Assembly: GCA_963575745.1 (NCBI GenBank)
Contig: CAUYUJ010016364.1
Span: forward strand, 132,501-196,500
Origin: Prorocentrum cordatum
Taxonomy: Eukaryota > Sar > Dinophyceae > Prorocentrales > Prorocentraceae
DNA: 64,000 nt
Reading direction: 5' to 3'
Part shown: piece by piece, positions 41,297 to 52,526 of the stretch
How positions within the stretch are numbered: the stretch's first letter is position 1
Layout of the letters: every line of letters starts with the position of its first letter
Position numbers and translations under genes: made by a program
The notes under the pieces: generated by a model
Databases searched by the model: none
Told to the model about the DNA's origin: nothing
The model's input: the letters and a program-made list of their open reading frames with translations, nothing else

Positions 41297-41490
41297 AGGT
41301 GCTGCAGGTCTGCCGCAGGCTGCCGCAGGTCGCCGCAGGTCTGCCGCAGGTCTGCCGCAGGCTGCCGCAGGTCTGCCGCAGGTCTGCCGCAGGTTGCCGC
41401 AGGCTGCCGCAGGTCTGCCGCAGGCTGCCGCAGGCTGCCGCAGGTCCGCCGCAGGTCTGCCGCAGGTCTGCTGCAGGTCTGCCACAGAGC
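41297..41490. repeat. GCCGCAGGTCT/GCCGCAGGCT minisatellite
   Basis: Alternating 11-bp and 10-bp units, about eighteen copies, nearly identical. Confidence 0.95.
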
Positions 41491-42161
41491 GCCTCGGGGC
41501 GCCCCCGGGATTCCTCACGTTCGGGTTGGCCAGGGGGGCGTCGGGGAGGTTCGAGGCATTTTGCGGCGTTTCGGGGCGTGTACCAGAGTGCGAAGGGTTG
41601 CGGGGCGGTTGCGGGCGAGGTTTGGGGTGTTTGGGGGGGGGGATTGTGGAGTGAGATTGGGTTGAGAGCGGCCAGGAGAAGGATCGGTGTGTTCGGGAGT
41701 GTTTTCGGGTGTTCTGTGGGGTTCGGAGCGGAAAACAATTTGACCGCGCATTTATGTAGAGTTTCGGTTATTCTGACGGCATCCGGAGGGGCCAAGTGCG
41801 GTTCCGAAGGGTTTTAGCGAGTTCGGGTGGGTTTGGTTATATATTTTTCATTTTCCACGTCCGGGGGATTGTATCGTCGCTGCGTCAATGCGCAATGGAT
41901 TTGGATCAAAATTGAAAGCGCTGTCGTTTTGGGATTGGGAAGAAAGGGCGCAGGGATACCCCAATTGTTGGAAGCGGGTTGAAGAAGAAATTGTTGTGTT
42001 TTTTTGTATTGTTCGGACATGGGGTGGGGACCCTTGTGTTATTTGCCGATTTCCGGAAATTGCCGAGGGCTGGGCGGCATTTCGGAAGAGGGAAGGGGGG
42101 CCAGGCGGTTTGGATGGCGTCAGGGCGGTCGCGCCGGACTCCCGCATTTTTTCAAGTATTC
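41491..42161. other. No gene accepted
   Basis: G/T-rich on + between 41,560 and 41,720. A 41,888 ORF of moderate quality is discussed among the rejected items. Confidence 0.35.
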
Positions 42162-43950
42162 CGAACCATATTGAGATGCTGGGTTTTCGTTTTGAAGAAA
42201 CAGCGCCCCGCGTCTCTTCATTCATTCGCCCACTCACATACTCATTCGTTCTCCTTTGTCATCCCCTTCCTCCTTTTCCTCTTCCTCCTCCTCCTCCTCC
42301 CCCTCCTTCCCCCGTCATCATCATCGTCACCATAATCGCCATCAGTTTCGGCATCAGCTTCGGCACACCCCTCGCACGTTTCGCGGCCCCAGAGGGAGTT
42401 CCACCGAAGGCGCCAGTGCCACCGCACGCATGCGTCACTTACGCCCAATTCGGCACACCCTCACACGTTTCGCGGCCCCATAGGGAGCTCCACCGAAGGG
42501 CCCATGCATTTCCACCGCCCGCATGCCTCATGTACACCCAATTCGGCACACCCTCACACATGTCGCGGCCCCACATAGAGCTCCACCGAAGACCCCAGTG
42601 TCACCGCCCGCACGCGTCACCGACGCGCAATTCGGCACCTTACACACACGCTTCGTGGCCGCATAGGGCGCTCCCCCGAAGGCCCCAGTACCGCCGCCCG
42701 CATGCGTCACCTACAGCAAATTCGGCACACCCTTAAACATTTCGCGGCCCCATATAGAGCTCCACCAAAGGCCCCAGTGCCACAGCCCGCATTCGTCACC
42801 TACGCTCAATTCGGCGCACCCCTCACAGGGTTCGCGCTCCCATAGGGAACTCCACCGAAGGCCCCAGTGCCACCGCCCGCACGCGTCACCTACACCCCAT
42901 TCGGTACACCCCTCACATGTTTCGTGGCCTTGTAAGGAGTTCCGCCGAAGGCCCCATTGCCACCGCCCGCATGAGTTATGTACACCCAATTCGGCACAAT
43001 CCTGACACGTTTCGTGGCCCCATAGGATGTCCACCGAAGCCCCCAGTGCTTTTGCCCGCGTGCGTCACCTACATTCAATTCGGCAAACCCCTCACCCGCT
43101 TCGTGGCCCCAAAGGGAGCTCCACCGAAAGCCCCAGTGCCACCGCCCACATGCGTCACCAACTTCAATTCGGCACACCGTTCACACATTTTGTGGCCCCA
43201 CAGAGAGCTCCACCGAAGGCCCCAGTGCCACCGCCCGCATGCGTCACCCACACACAATTCGGCACACCCCTCATACGCATCGCGCTCCCATATGGGGGCT
43301 CCACCGAAGGCCCCAGTACCACCGCCTGCATGCGTCTCCTTCAGTGGATTTTGCACACCCCTCACGCGTTTCGTGGCCTCATGGGGAGCTCCACCGAAGG
43401 CCCCAGCGGCACCTCCCACATGCGTCACCAACATATTCTCTCACGCTTCGCGGCCCCATGGGGAGCTCAACCGAAGGCCCCATTGCCACTGCCCGCATGC
43501 GTCATGCACACACACGTCGGAACACGCCTCACACATTTCGTGGGTCCACAGAGAGCTCCACCGAAGGCGCCAGTGTCACCGCCCGCGCGCGCCATTTACA
43601 TACAATTCGGCACGCCCCTCAGACGTTTTCGCGGCCCCATAGGGAGCTCCACCAAAGGCCCCAGTGCCACCGCCCGCAACATTCAAGTCGGTGTTTTGTG
43701 GCCAGAGCTCCACCGAAGGCCCCAGTGCCACCGCCCGCATGCGTCACGTACATTCTCTCGGCACACCCTCACACGTTTCGTTGCCCCGCAAAGAGCTCCA
43801 CCGATGGCCCCAGTGTCACCGCCCGCATGCGTCACGTACTTTGAATTCGGCACACCTTTCATACAGTTCGTGGCCTCAGAGGGAGCGCCATTCACAATTG
43901 CGGTCTTCACAACAGCGTATGTTTGGGTCCCTCGCCAGGCTAATTCCTTA
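42162..43950 (+). mobile_element. Satellite-bearing element, copy 3 (with 90-bp units)
   Basis: The left end (AACCATATTGAGATGCTGGG, TCGTTTTGAA, GCGCCCCGCG) and a CTCCTCCTCC then CATCATCATC tract match the left ends at 25,182 and 51,931. The right end (CATTCACAATTGCGGTCTTC, GTTTGGGTCCCTCGCCAGGC) matches their right ends. The interior is about seventeen units of the 90-bp satellite instead of the 100-bp palindromic one. A new left end (AACCATCCTGTGGTATTGG) follows at once at 43,952. Confidence 0.6.
42380..43890. repeat. 90-bp GGAGCTCC satellite
   Basis: Unit: CACACGTTTCGTGGCCCCAT, AGGGAGCTCCACCGAAGGCC, CCAGTGCCACCGCCCGCATG, CGTCACCTACACxCAATTCG. About seventeen copies, 85-92 bp apart, 75-90% alike by eye. 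Isolated units at 19,262, 37,205 and 54,790. Confidence 0.95.
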
Positions 43951-43951
43951 A

Positions 43952-44450
43952 CCATCCTGTGGTATTGGATCTTCGTCGGGAAGAGGCAGCGCCCGGCGTT
44001 CTGGGCCATGCCTCGCACGTTTCGGCACATGCCTCACACGTTTCGTATCCCCATGAGGACGGGGCGGCGGCATAAGCCTTTTTGCGCGTGTTCGGCGTAG
44101 TTCCCGATGGTGCCACGAAGCGTTTGAGGGGTGTACCACAATGACGGGGTGGTGGCATACGTCCTTTCCAATCGGGGCCTGCTGTTTAGCGCCCCATGGG
44201 GCGACGAAGCGTGCGATGGGCGTGCCAAGATTGCACGGTGGCGGCATACGTCCTTCCCCATTGGGGCCTCTGGTGGAGCTCTCCGTGGGGCCACGAAACG
44301 TGTGAGGGGCGTGGCAAAATGGCGGGGTGGCGGCATCAGTCCTTTCCTATTTGGCCCTTCGGTGGAGCCCCTTTGTGGGGCCACGAAACGTGCAAGGGGT
44401 TTGCCAACATGGCGGGGTGGCGGCATACGTCCTTTACGTCTGCCTCAGGT
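43952..44450 (-). repeat. Inverted, diverged GGAGCTCC satellite units behind a fourth element left end
   Basis: After the left end at 43,952 the direction of the satellite reverses. Four units read on - as CACACGTTTCGTGGC plus CGCCACCCCGCC, spaced about 85 bp. GGGGTGGCGGCATxxGTCCTT recurs on + at 44,147, 44,240, 44,324 and 44,415. Confidence 0.7.
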
Positions 44451-45303
44451 CCTTGTTGATTGTTACGTCTCCTTGGGGGGGTGCTACATATTGCTCTTTC
44501 GGGCCATGATGGAGGCCACGCCTGGGGGCAAGAAATACGTGTGAGTGTTATTTGCGCCCCGCTGCTTTTGCAAAGCGTCTTCCCCGAAGGAATTCTGGCG
44601 AGTTTTCAGGCATCGTCTGGCCCCTCCCTGGTAGCCAGCGCCCCCAAGTGCCAAGACCCCATCCATGGTCATCAGACCTCCTGGGGCCCCTCCATCGGAG
44701 GATCTGCTGTTCGAGTCTCTTGGGGGACCTTCGTTCTGATACTTGCAAGGGTTTGCTTGACTGCTTGGTTCTACTTTGTTGCGTCTTTGTCCGGCGTGTC
44801 CGAGCTTAGCCCCGTTGTGAAGGAGTGTCCCGTTAGCAAAACGCCCCCCCAATCCCTTGCCCACCCCCCTTTGGCATCGGCCACGCGTTCGGGACAGGGC
44901 TTAACAAATTAGACCCACCACTTGGATGAGGAACTGGAAATTTCACGAATCCCCCCCCCCGCAAGCGTCGCTACCAGGGGCTACCGGTGACAACGATTGC
45001 CCGGCCAGGGCGCCCGTTTGGTTCAAAATGTGTTGTGCGAGCTTCCGTGCCTTTCTTAACCCTTTGTGAAAGGGGGGCCTGGAAGAAAGAGCGGGGGGGG
45101 TACCTCCCAGCGTTTGCGCCGACGGCGACGCACCCTTGGAGCCTGGCTGAGGCTTTTTCGAGGACCCACAACAACATAATGGTTTGGACATGGCGCAGCA
45201 CGCACCCCGTCAGAAAGAAACGGCACACAGCAAACACGACCAGCAACAGCAATCTGTCAGCACACGCCAGCAACAACAGACACAACGCAGCACGACGTAT
45301 TTC
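44451..45303. other. No clear gene
   Basis: Ordinary composition with a C-run at 44,950-44,960. CAACA/ACACG-rich DNA at 45,190-45,290 ends in GTATTTCAG, which could accept a splice into 45,305. Confidence 0.35.
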
Positions 45304-45304
45304 A

Positions 45305-45495
45305 GGTCAATTCCATACCCTGCCCCCCCATATCACAACTTCTATCGTTGATTTGCCAGCGTCGCTGACCCCCGAGGTGGCAGCCCCCGCGGCGGGCATC
45401 GTGCCCGTGCCGTGTTCGCCGGCCAGGGACCCCGCGGCTGCCCAGAACCTGTCTTTGGTGACTGGCTTGCGGCGGCTGGCACGCGTGGAGGGGAA
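45305..45495 (+). CDS. Coding segment upstream of the methyltransferase-like exons
   Basis: After GTATTTCAG the frame reads HTLPPHITTSIVDLPASLTP, EVAAPAAGIVPVPCSPARDP and AAAQNLSLVTGLRRLARVEG. The right border is near a G/A-rich run beginning at 45,487. Possible 5' exon of the 45-51.5 kb gene. Confidence 0.3.
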
Positions 45496-45654
45496 GGGGG
45501 GCAGTGGCACGGGGGTAGCGGGCATTGGGCGGAACGAGAGGGGAGAGGAGAGGGGAGGAACGAGAGAGGGAGGAGACATCGGGCAGTGGCACGGGAGAGG
45601 GGAGGAACGAGAGCCGGCGAGGGGAGGCCACTCCTGCGACGGATTGGCCCGGCA

Positions 45655-45855
45655 AGAGGCCCTCGGTGAAGGGCGTGCCCGTGCCCGATTTGCCCGAGCG
45701 GATATTGGATTGGCCGCGGCACGAAGCCACGAGGTGTTTCTTCACAGGGCCTGCTTCGAAGTTGCGCCGCAACTTGGGCGCCGGCATGCTCGAGACAGGT
45801 TTGGTGGTGAGCTCGGATACAACGCGCTTCGCGCACGCGAAATCTCACCTCCCTG
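45655..45855 (+). CDS. Coding segment upstream of the methyltransferase-like exons
   Basis: Reads KRPSVKGVPVPDLPERILDW, PRHEATRCFFTGPASKLRRN and LGAGMLETGLVVSSDTTRFA. Same frame as the segment at 45,305, separated by a G/A-rich stretch that may be a short intron. Function unknown. Confidence 0.35.
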
Positions 45856-46296
45856 CTGCTGCTGCTTACTCCGCCTCTCTGTATATGTCTCTTTCTTTCT
45901 GTTTCTCTTATGCAAAGGCCCCTCACGGGGCCCCGTGAGGGGCTCTCTGCATGTGGTTGTTTCTCTTCCACGAACATTCGAGGCCCCTCGCGGGGCCCCG
46001 TCGTTTCGTTGAAGGCCCTCTCGGGTCCCGAGGGGGCCTTATGAGCTACCTTTGAGGCATCCTGGAATAGGCTGGTGGCGCGGTACGGTGTGAGCGACCC
46101 CATCGCGGTCTTCGGGGGTCCTTGAGGGCCGCTCTGCGGGCGTCTCAGTTTGTCGAGGGCTGCGTTCGCAAAGTTGCCCCAGACATGTTGATAGTGACAT
46201 TTTGGGGTCCGGGCCTCCTTCGAGCCCCCCGTCCGAGGCAGTCGAGGGCCCCCTGGAGCGAGCCTGCTGTGCTGCACTGCGCCTGCTATCGTTTTT

Positions 46297-46605
46297 GTGG
46301 CCCTTCTGGGGTCGGCAGACTACTCGGGAGAGCTCGGGGCAGAGACGGCCACGAAGCTCACGATGTGCGGCATGAGGTTGGCTGGAGTGCCAGGGGTGAC
46401 GGAAAACAATCACGTCTCGTGGTGCGGCAGCGACGTGACCAAACGTTCCATCGACGTGATGAAATCGGAGTGCGTGCACGTCATCAAAGGTATCGGGGCG
46501 AAGTTGCCCCTGGCCGTGCAGAGAGGCCTCATCGCTCGAAGGCCCCCCGAGCGGCTGCTGGAAGTTGGCAAGCCCAAGTTGAGGCGCGACGAGGCGGGGG
46601 CTTCA
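46297..46605 (+). CDS. Coding segment, SADYSGELG block
   Basis: Reads VALLGSADYSGELGAETATK, LTMCGMRLAGVPGVTENNHV, SWCGSDVTKRSIDVMKSECV, HVIKGIGAKLPLAVQRGLIA and RRPPERLLEVGKPKLRRDEA. It is dense in conserved-looking residues and has no low complexity. I recall a similar YSGELG...SWxGS...LPLAVQR block in long dinoflagellate proteins, without knowing its function. Borders are not clear; the left may be near 46,290 and the right near 46,605. A likely N-terminal part of the methyltransferase-like protein by position. Confidence 0.45.
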
Positions 46606-46797
46606 CATTTGGTTCTGAAGCTCCATGGTTCTTATCCTCTGTCGCCAGCTCACGTTCCAACTTGATTTCTTTTGTTGCGCGCACGTTAGCGCGTGTGCGC
46701 GCACATCGGTGCCGCGCGAGCGACCTGGGGAAGTTATCTTGCCAATCGAATCGGCCTTGAGTCGGAGCCTGGTGGGAACCTACACCCAGCAATGCAA

Positions 46798-46844
46798 ATC
46801 TTGAGGCGTCGCCCGCCCAGACATCCCAGCCAGCCCATCCAGAA
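46798..46844 (+). repeat. Dispersed 39-bp motif, copy 3 (diverged)
   Basis: Reads ATCTTGAGGCGTCGCCCGCC, then CAGCCAGCCCATCCAGAA after an insertion. Confidence 0.5.
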
Positions 46845-47305
46845 AGGAATTCTGGACAAGTCTTCACCGCTTCGCTCCTCCTGTAACGGCCTTGCATGCA
46901 GGCGCGCGTTGGCAGTTGCGACGCCCCATCCCCCTCTTCACATTCGCCCCGCCTCCCCGCCTTCGAATGAGACGGGGGGAAGATGAGGCGTAGGAGTAGG
47001 AAGACGAGAAGGAGGGGGATGAGGGGGGCGGGGTCGGAGAAGGAGGAGGGGGATGCGGCGGGGAGGTAAGGGGGTTGGACACGGTGGAGTTGGCCTGGGC
47101 CTGGCACAGCATCCCCCCGACAGGGCCTCCGGAAACAAGTGGAGAAGCATTACCTGAAGCAGAAGAAGTACTTGTCCACGGTCTGCAAGGATGTTTTCAA
47201 AAGTCGATATCTTCCGGCAGGGGCGTGTCTGCTGCATCCCGGGGCGACTTGCCCATGGCAGTTTCAGCCGAGCAGCGCCGTGGACTCAAAGCAGCGCCCA
47301 CTTAG

Positions 47306-47629
47306 CGTTCATTGGTCCGGGCCGCAGTGCGTTGCTTGGACAAGGTGGGGCGCTGGGTTCCCAGGTCATTCGAAACGTTGGCGATGTCGATGTCCATCCC
47401 GCGATATGGAGGGGGGAGACCCCGTTTTTTGGAAATTGTGCCCCAGTGGTTCAATAGAAAGCATTTCAAGCCAGCGTGTGGCTTGTTGGCGGCCCAGGCT
47501 TCTTACCACTCGGGTTTTCATTCCTGGGGTGGCGAATGCATGGGCCTTCGGGTGGCATTTTGTTTCTGGTGGACACTCGGGCCCCAGCTCGCCCCTGTGG
47601 TTTCAAGCGCCCCTCTTTCAAAGTAGGGT
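47306..47629 (+). CDS. Coding segment, possible exon
   Basis: Between stops at 47,303 and 47,624 the frame reads VRAAVRCLDKVGRWVPRSFE, TLAMSMSIPRYGGGRPRFLE, IVPQWFNRKHFKPACGLLAA and QASYHSGFHSWGGECMGLRV. Aromatic-rich and protein-like. The frame continues upstream of the stop with MAVSAEQRRGLKAAP. A dispersed 39-bp motif copy lies 20 bp downstream. Confidence 0.35.
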
Positions 47630-47644
47630 CGGTCTTGTATAGGC

Positions 47645-47674
47645 GCGCCGTGTATCCCCACCAATCCATCGAGT
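47645..47674 (+). repeat. Dispersed 39-bp motif, copy 4 (partial)
   Basis: Reads GCCGTGTATCCCCACCAATC then CATCGAG, matching the right two-thirds of copy 1. Confidence 0.55.
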
Positions 47675-47998
47675 AATGATGCCACGGCGACTTTCCTTGA
47701 TCGGGGAAGCGCGGCATTACGCAGTGGAGCTCACATGGATTACGTAGGACTTCTCTCACCTTCAGTATCTCACTATTTCTTCCTTCCCGCACACATATAT
47801 AGAAGCCTAAACCAGACCCGTCCAAGCCATCCAGTTCATTTTCTTTCGGTTGTCCCCCCAAACTTTATAATCACATCAGCGGCGTGTGATTGTCACGCTG
47901 CCACGATGACGCCAGGCGATTCGATATTTCGGATGCGAACCGATTAAATTTCCAGCAGTGTTTTCGTTCCCGGCCGCTGCGGCCCCTTATCCCGCCAG

Positions 47999-48595
47999 GC
48001 TCGGGCTGGCAGATCCGTCCGCCGAGCCCTGGAACATCTATACGGAGCAGTTGGGGGACCTGGCGGCCGACATCATCATCATGGAGAACAGCCCGGACAT
48101 GCCAGCACATATGTTCAAGGACGCTTTCAAGTCCAAGGGGGAGTACGTGTTCGTCGACTTGGTGTTGAATCCGTTTTCGGATTGGGGCGTCCAGAGGAAG
48201 CGCCGGTGGCAGGCGGCGCTCAAGGTTTCCACGGTGATCTGGTCAGGCGCGGTGGGGGCCGAGGACCAGCAGGCCCAGTTCGACGCCATCTTCGGGCACG
48301 GCACGGACGGGCAGCCGCCCCCAGCGCCGCCATTATGCGATGCGTATCTGGTGTCTTCCGCGGACGAGGAGAAGGCGCATTGCAATGCGTTGGCGGCAAA
48401 GCGTGGCTTGTACCCGCGCCCTGGCCACACGGTCCCCCTCGGCGCGTGCTTGTCGGAGTGCTACTTGAAACACGCCCAGCTCCTGAAGAAGGTGCACCTC
48501 GTGTCCTGGAAGCACTCGTGCTTCGCCGCCGACATCTCCCAGAACCCGAAGTACTGCGTCCGCGGCGGCGACGCGCTACCTGCAGCAACCACGAG
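47999..48595 (+). CDS. Cytosine-C5-methyltransferase-like protein, exon 1 of the recognisable part
   Basis: After TTATCCCGCCAG the frame reads ARLGLADPSAEPWNIYTEQL, then DIIIMENSPDMPAHMF at about 48,071. The Glu-Asn pair (48,084-48,089) fits motif IV-type ENV of C5-cytosine methyltransferases. VLNPFSDWGVQRKRRWQ near 48,162-48,212 fits motif VIII (GxPQxRxR type). Then DAYLVSSADEEKAHCNALAA and HLVSWKHSCFAADISQNPKY lead to GGDALPA, resembling the stretch before motif IX. Methyltransferase genes captured by retrotransposons are described in dinoflagellates. The SAM-binding motif I and the catalytic Pro-Cys are not in this exon; they would lie upstream and I did not find them. The usual Pro of motif VIII is replaced by Val. 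The right border is uncertain, near 48,590. Confidence 0.55.
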
Positions 48596-48844
48596 TTCGT
48601 TGTTCTTCTCTTTCTCTCAGGACCTCGCCCCGCTCGGGGGGGGGGCCCGACGATGCGAGGGGGACCAGAGCGGGCGAATAACGACAGAGGGGTGGAGGGA
48701 GAGGCGAGAGGAAAGGCGAGGAGGGGGGAGGGGGCCGGGGGGGCGGGGAGGGCGACGGGGGGAGGGGAGGAGGATGCGGATTCCAGTGGCAAGGTTTATG
48801 TTGATCCCACGTGTTCCCCGTCCGACAGGTTGGGGATATTCCAT

Positions 48845-49040
48845 TTTAAGGACAGACCTCCCGACCCGCCCGCCCTGCGTACCGCGGCCGCCGGATCCCC
48901 AGGTCGTCCGAAAATCCGAGAGAATCACGCCCCCCGCCCTGCATACCACGGCCGCCAGATCCCCAGGTCACCCGAAAATCCCTGAGAATCCTGCCCCCCG
49001 CCCTGCATTCCGCGGCCGCCAAATCCCCAGGTCTCCCGAG
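48845..49040. repeat. 65-bp repeat, 3 copies
   Basis: Units hold CCCCCCGCCCTGCATxCC, GCGGCCGCCAxATCCCCAGG and TCxCCCGAAAATCC. Confidence 0.85.
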
Positions 49041-49046
49041 TGTCAC

Positions 49047-49425
49047 AGGTGACGAGCCTCAGGCTAACAGGTGACAGGCCTCCGGGCTACCCGGTGACAG
49101 GCTTCTGGGGTAACTGGTGACCGGCGCCGGAGCTAGCATGTCACAGCCTTTGGAGCTTACAGGTAGAAGGCTCGGGGCTAACACGTGACAGGCTTCGGAT
49201 CTTACAGGTGACAGGCCTCAGGGCTAACAAGCGACAGGCGTCCGAGGGAACAGGTGGCAGACCTCTTGGCTAACATGTGACAGGCGTCGGATACAACAGG
49301 TAGAAAAGGCCTCCAGGGTAACGCATGGCAAATTTCAGGGCAAACAGGTGGCGGGCCTCAAAGCTAACAGGTGACAAGCCTCATGGTTAACAGGTGACAA
49401 GCCTCATGGCGAACTTGGCCCTGGG
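49047..49425. repeat. 24-bp CTAACAGGTGACAGGCCTC minisatellite
   Basis: About sixteen diverged units of GGGCTAACAGGTGACAGGCC. Each AGGTGACA also looks like an exon/donor junction. Confidence 0.9.
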
Positions 49426-49530
49426 GGGCCCGAGGAATAGATGCGGGGTACGTTTGGTACCCATCGACACGTCATCATGAGCCCCAATCCGTGGGCCCCG
49501 TGATGCGGGAAGGTAATTGCAGGATTCGGC

Positions 49531-50540
<1,010 letters not shown>

Positions 50541-50720
50541 AGCAGGAGTAGTGGTGGAGGGAGGAGGAGGGGAGGAGGGGATGGGGGGAGGGAGGAGTAG
50601 AGCGAGGCGGTCCGAGAGGAAGGAGGAGGGAGGAGGACGGGGAGCAGGAGGACGGGGGACCAAGGATGATGGCTTGATGGCTACCAGGGGGCTCACTCTT
50701 CTCGGGGCCTCCTCGTGGAG

Positions 50721-50813
50721 AGTGACGCAGGGTCGGGCTTCGCGAACGCATGCCGTGCCGCAGAGGACCGGTTCTTCACCCCGAAGGACCTCGCATGTGC
50801 CCACGGGTGGCCG
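50721..50813 (+). CDS. Cytosine-C5-methyltransferase-like protein, exon 2
   Basis: Bounded by CTCGTGGAG and by CGG-free TGGCCG followed by GTATCTG (GT at 50,814). Phase 0 at the right end. Reads GSGFANACRAAEDRFFTPKD then LACAHGWPV. The R-x-F/L-T-P-K/E-x5-A-x-G-W/F-P pattern is the motif IX region of C5-cytosine methyltransferases (LTxREcArlQGFP type). Found here on the same strand in proper order between exons 1 and 3. An alternative left border is the CAG at 50,730. Confidence 0.55.
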
Positions 50814-51374
50814 GTATCTGATGGCTTTTGGCCCAACCCGCCGCCATGCCTGGAATGTAGACCAGGCGCCCCCATGATTCTTCATTCCCGCTTGCGCGTA
50901 ATTTTGTTCCCCGGGGTGTAACGAGCCCCATGTCCCAGCCACGCGGCCGATAAGTAGGCACTAGGCACGTGGCCGATAACAAAGCATTGTAGAGCTAGCG
51001 TATAGTGCTCGCGCTAAGCCGCGAGATGTTAAATGAAACGCCCGCGGGTGATCAAACGGTCAGAGAGAAGAAATGCGCACCGCCGGTGTCGTATTCGGAT
51101 TCTTCTCGTGGCCCTCTTGGGCTTCTTAGGGGGGCTTCGAGGGTTGCCATGCCAAGTTTGGGCGGTCTGGGGGCGTTTTCTGGGTCGTTGCGGAAATGTC
51201 GGATACGATGCGGGGCGCTCGCAGGAGCGCCCCAGAACGCCCAGAATTCAGAGGTCCAGGAATCCCTGAAGACCCCTTGCGATGGTCAATTTGGGAATTT
51301 CGAGGGGACCTGAGGGCGCTGCATGCGGGACTTCGACTCCCGGTGGCGGACCCGGCGTGCGCGCGCACGACAAG
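50814..51374 (+). other. Inferred intron
   Basis: GT at 50,814 and AG at 51,373-51,374 keep phase 0 between the methyltransferase-like exons 2 and 3. The interior has no repeat array and only short ORFs. A second GCACGTGGCCGATAA-like pair at 50,948-50,990 is duplicated. Confidence 0.45.
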
Positions 51375-51503
51375 TACATGCATTGCATCCCGAAGTATTT
51401 TCGAACGACGACGGCGGCCGCCAGCACATCCACCGCATCCGTGGGGAATGGATACCATATGGTGTCCGCTTCGAGGTGCCTCGCTGCGCGATGCCAGTGC
51501 TAA
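51375..51503 (+). CDS. Cytosine-C5-methyltransferase-like protein, terminal exon
   Basis: After GCGCACGACAAG the frame reads YMHCIPKYFRTTTAAAST, then STASVGNGYHMVSASRCLAA and RCQC before a TAA at 51,501-51,503. VGNGYHM followed by an Ala/Ser helix corresponds to motif X (QxGNxVPxxxA type), which in this family lies just before the C-terminus. Phase agrees with exon 2, giving HGWP-YMHCIPKY across the junction. An alternative acceptor is not obvious. Activity cannot be judged without the N-terminal half. Confidence 0.55.
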   Translation, partial: YMHCIPKYFRTTTAAASTSTASVGNGYHMVSASRCLAARCQC

Positions 51504-51930
51504 CGAGCACGATACAGAATGGGTCTGGTGACATGAGGGCGTGGCGTGGAGGAAGGACAGGAGCTAACAGGGGGAGAGGCGGCGGGGGGCGGGGGGGGGC
51601 AGGGAAAGAGTAGCGCACAAGTGAACAGCCAGGTTTTTCATGTACCTGGTGTCGCATTGCCAGATGCGCGGCCGCGACCACTTGTGGGACAGGCACAACG
51701 ATTTCTGAGCCACGGCTGCAAGAGTACGCCGGGGAATATTATGTGAGGGGAGGGGTAGGATGAGGAGGATGAGGAGGAGGAGGAGGAGGGGGTGGGATGG
51801 AATGAGGAGCAAAGGAAAGGCATCTCACACAGACGGGCTCCATGGATGGTTGATTTTCCGCGAATACGAGAAGGGGGCGCCCCCCTTTCCCGCCGGGAAA
51901 AAGGGGGGGTGAGCGCGGAGTTTTTTCCCA
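51504..51930. other. 3' flank, no gene accepted
   Basis: G-rich at 51,560-51,610, a (GGA)n run at 51,755-51,792 and G/C-runs near 51,870-51,910. A short stretch reading HCQMRGRDHLWDRHND (about 51,653-51,700) looks coding but has no partner. Confidence 0.4.
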
Positions 51931-52396
51931 ACCATCCTGTGGTGTTGGGCCCTCGTTTTCAAGAGACGGTGCCCCCGCGTTCCTCCTCCTTTTTGCTCCT
52001 CCCCCTCTTTTCTCCTCCTATCATCCTCGTCGTCATCATCATAACTATCATCATCATCGTCATCAGCATCAACACCATGGCCGCCATCATAACTGGGAGT
52101 ATCCCGCGCCCCGAGGACACCACAGAAAAGTACCACGCTGCGCGTGGTACTTTTGGCTGCCCGCGCCCCGGGGACACCACAGAAAAGTACCACACTGCGT
52201 GTGGTACTTTTGGCTGTTATGTAGCATGAGCGCACGTGTAGACACCAGGGCGTTCCATTTGATAACGATGACAGGGCGTGGTCAAACGTGGTCGTGGCCG
52301 ATGACGACGACGACGTCGGGGCGTGGTGGAGGCGTGGTGGGGGGTGTCGGTCGATTCTAGGCGGAGAATGGCGGTGTGGGCTGTCCCAAGAACAGA

Positions 52397-52428
<32 letters not shown>

Positions 52429-52526
52429 ACACGACGACGACGACGAGGACGAGGAAGAGGGGGAGGATGACGACGACGACGACGACGAGGCTCCGCCAGG
52501 GCGGTCATTAGAAGTAATTTCAGCGG

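Noticed and set aside
41888-42250. ORF with ALSFWDWEERAQGYPNCWKR and GDPCVICRFPEIAEGWAAFR
   Set aside because: Composition is acceptable, but it lies in G/T-rich degenerate sequence, runs into the CTC tract of the satellite element and has no splice or homology support. It could be re-examined with transcripts.
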